A stretch of 10,010 nt of DNA from an uncultured Paraprevotella sp. Its GTDB lineage: Bacteria > Bacteroidota > Bacteroidia > Bacteroidales > Bacteroidaceae. The notes beneath the pieces are model-generated. The model was not told the DNA's origin and did no database searches. It saw only the letters and a program-made list of their open reading frames with translations. A program made the translations under genes and the position numbers. Below are positions 8,677-10,010 of this stretch, in pieces (the first letter of the stretch is position 1; every line of letters begins with the position of its first letter). The stretch spans positions 1 to 10,010 of the forward strand of contig CAJUDC010000097.1 in NCBI GenBank assembly GCA_910584955.1, read 5' to 3'.

Positions 8677-9063
8677 ATGGCGGAAAAGACATGCTATAAC
8701 GATGAGGAATTGGCGGAGTTCAAAGCCCTCATACAAGATAAGCTGGCGTTGGCCCAGAAAGATTATGCGGCCATGATGGCGGTGTTGATGAACCGTAACA
8801 GCAACGGAGTGGACGATACCTCGCCCACTTATAAAGCGTTGGACGAAGGAGCCAATACGCAGTCGAAAGAAGAAATGATGACGTTGGCGGCTCGGCAGCA
8901 AAAATTCATACAAGGATTGCAGGCGGCCTTGGTGCGCATTGAGAACAAGACGTACGGCATTTGTCGGGAGACGGGCAAACTCATTCCCAAGGAACGCTTA
9001 CGGGCTGTGCCTCATGCCACGTTAAGTGTGGAAGCCAAGAACATGAAAAACAGAAAGAACTGA
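8677..9063 (+). CDS. DksA/TraR-family protein with degenerate zinc finger
   Basis: Proteins of this family bind the RNA polymerase secondary channel and adjust transcription initiation, often with ppGpp. This one has 128 residues: a long helical part (about 9-92) and a C-terminal zinc-finger-like segment beginning YGIC. The scaffold is clear (YGxC, TGKLIP, KERLRAVPHA). The four zinc positions at E. coli DksA spacing are occupied by C96, T99, S117 and A120, so a normal C4 site is absent. At the coiled-coil tip, the DxxDxA positions read K53, D56 and G58, keeping only the second aspartate. ATG 8677 follows an A-rich stretch (AAAAAAAGAAGACA), 47 bases after ileS. The stop is 2 bases before the lspA start. 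Family membership is well supported; activity as a transcription factor is inferred only. It is not a plain dksA orthologue, so no symbol is given. Confidence 0.88.
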   Translation: MAEKTCYNDEELAEFKALIQDKLALAQKDYAAMMAVLMNRNSNGVDDTSPTYKALDEGANTQSKEEMMTLAARQQKFIQGLQAALVRIENKTYGICRETGKLIPKERLRAVPHATLSVEAKNMKNRKN

Positions 9064-9065
9064 CA

Positions 9066-9677
9066 GTGAAGGTGGTGAGGAAGACAAGACAGGGGTTGAC
9101 GGCACTGGTGTTGGTAGGGTTGATCGTGGGGATCGACCAATGTATCAAGATAGCCGTGAAGACCGGTATGTATATGCACGAAAGCATCCGTATTACCGAT
9201 TGGTTTTACATCTATTTTACGGAAAACCGGGGGATGGCTTTCGGGCTGGAGCTTTTCGACAAACTTTTTCTGACGTCCTTTCGCATTGTGGCTGTGATCG
9301 GCATCGTGTGGTATTTGTGGCGTATCATCCGGCGCGGTACGTCCACCGGTTATGTGGTCTGTCTGGCCCTTGTGCTGGCCGGTGCGGCGGGCAATATCAT
9401 TGACTGCGTGTTCTACGGATTGATCTTCAACAGTCCTCCGGCGCCGATGGTGGCGGAGTTTGTTCCTTTCGGTACCGGTTATGAGCAGGTGATGCACGGC
9501 AGGGTGGTGGATATGTTTTATTTCCCCATTATTCGTACCGTATGGCCCGAGTGGGTGCCCGGAGTGGGGGGCAATCCGTTTATATTCTTCAGTCCTATTT
9601 TTAACTTTGCGGATGCTGCCATCAGTTGCGGTATCGTTGCCTTGATCTTGTTTTACAGAGCCAGGTTGCCTAAATGA
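9066..9677 (+). CDS. lspA: Prolipoprotein signal peptidase (signal peptidase II)
   Basis: This inner-membrane aspartyl protease removes signal peptides from lipid-modified prolipoproteins, cutting just before the acylated cysteine. The 203-residue product shows a first hydrophobic helix leading to GIDQCIK (22-28), FTENRGMAFG (51-60), a helix at about 68-85, a helix ending AAGNIID (107-113), GRVVDMF (145-151) and FNFADAAI (179-186). By comparison with E. coli LspA, D149 and D183 are the catalytic pair. GTG 9066 is chosen as the start: it gives a short basic N-terminus (VKVVRKTRQG) before the first helix and lies 2 bases after the preceding stop. Starts further upstream would overlap the DksA-like gene and add non-membrane sequence. 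Spacings between GNIID and VVD (36 residues) and between the two catalytic aspartates (34) are longer than in E. coli. The stop overlaps the next ATG. Confidence 0.96.
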   Translation: MKVVRKTRQGLTALVLVGLIVGIDQCIKIAVKTGMYMHESIRITDWFYIYFTENRGMAFGLELFDKLFLTSFRIVAVIGIVWYLWRIIRRGTSTGYVVCLALVLAGAAGNIIDCVFYGLIFNSPPAPMVAEFVPFGTGYEQVMHGRVVDMFYFPIIRTVWPEWVPGVGGNPFIFFSPIFNFADAAISCGIVALILFYRARLPK

Positions 9678-10010
9678 GGTTGTTCGGTAAAATCATCCAG
9701 TCGGTTGCTTTTCGTTGGCCGGTGCTGCTGGCCGGTGTGGCCGGCATTTGTGCGTGTAAGCCCGGCATACCCGGTCATGTGTTGTCCGAGAAGACGATGG
9801 AAAATGTGCTTTACGATTACCATCTGGCACAGGCCATGGCCGAAACGGGCGACAGCGTGGAGCAGCGTCGCTATCTGTATGTGCAGGCTGCTTTCCGAAA
9901 GCATCGGATTACGGAGGCAGAGTTCGATTCGTCAATGGTATGGTATTCCAGCCATGCTTCCTATCTGAACGACATTTATCGCCGGTTGGAAAAACGCTTC
10001 GATGCCGAGG
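9674..10010 (+). CDS. DUF4296-family lipoprotein (3' partial)
   Basis: The frame runs off the right edge after 112 codons. The ATG at 9674 overlaps the lspA stop as ATGA, suggesting translational coupling. The N-terminus is a lipoprotein signal: basic residues (R2, K6, R14), hydrophobic PVLLAGVAGI, then lipobox ICAC with Cys28 as the acylated residue, followed by KPGIPG. The mature part contains VLSEKTMENVLYDYHLAQAM (about 35-54), YVQAAFRKHRITEAEFDSSM and WYSSHASYLNDIYRRLEKRF. These match my memory of the DUF4296 family, a Bacteroidota group of small lipoproteins of unknown function often found directly after lspA. The mature part looks helical, with many charged residues. The protein should itself be a substrate of the LspA encoded just upstream. 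The family name rests on recall of these motifs, not on a search. Confidence 0.85.
   Translation, partial: MRLFGKIIQSVAFRWPVLLAGVAGICACKPGIPGHVLSEKTMENVLYDYHLAQAMAETGDSVEQRRYLYVQAAFRKHRITEAEFDSSMVWYSSHASYLNDIYRRLEKRFDAE

Noticed and set aside
8649..8699. A 16-codon frame (MSNSIKKEDN...) overlapping the start of the DksA-like gene
   Set aside because: It is short, has no regulatory-codon run or paired attenuator hairpins, and is in the range expected by chance. A leader-peptide role has no support.
8961..9065. Possible N-terminal extension of lspA beginning inside the DksA-like gene
   Set aside because: The added stretch reads a conserved part of the DksA-like gene in another frame and has no membrane or signal character. 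GTG 9066 gives a normal LspA N-terminus.
1..10010. Undescribed defence, mobile or biosynthetic system
   Set aside because: Every convincing gene belongs to a known family with a normal context for Bacteroidota. I saw no integrase, transposase, toxin pair, repeat array or tRNA-associated attachment site.

Overview
The window looks like chromosomal DNA from the phylum Bacteroidota, most likely order Bacteroidales. Three things support this: a SusC/SusD outer-membrane pair, a Bacteroidota-type promoter (TAnnTTTG -7 box) in place of sigma-70 boxes, and start codons preceded by A-rich stretches, not Shine-Dalgarno sequences. The genus cannot be fixed by reading alone. Every gene seen is on the + strand.

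Region 1 (1-5006) is the end of a nutrient-uptake locus. It holds a SusC-family TonB-dependent transporter whose 5' end lies outside the window, followed 10 bases later by its SusD-family surface lipoprotein. A strong GC-rich hairpin at 5035-5072 closes this unit. No glycoside hydrolase, sensor or sigma/anti-sigma pair is visible, so the transported substrate cannot be named.

Region 2 (about 5130-10010) is a housekeeping cluster that starts at a predicted promoter. It contains ileS (type 2 isoleucyl-tRNA synthetase), a small DksA/TraR-family protein with a degenerate zinc finger, lspA (prolipoprotein signal peptidase) and the first 112 codons of a DUF4296-type lipoprotein. Gaps shrink along the cluster: 47 bases, then 2 bases, then an ATGA overlap. 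This suggests co-transcription and, towards the end, translational coupling. LspA cleaves lipoprotein signal peptides, so both the SusD protein and the DUF4296 protein should be its substrates.

I found no tRNA, rRNA, CRISPR array, insertion sequence or clear sign of recent gene transfer, and no undescribed multi-gene system. The most notable points are the GXHH (not HXGH) active-site signature in IleRS, which in other type 2 enzymes is linked to extreme mupirocin resistance, the DksA-like protein that keeps one of four zinc cysteines, and the lengthened active-site loops of LspA.
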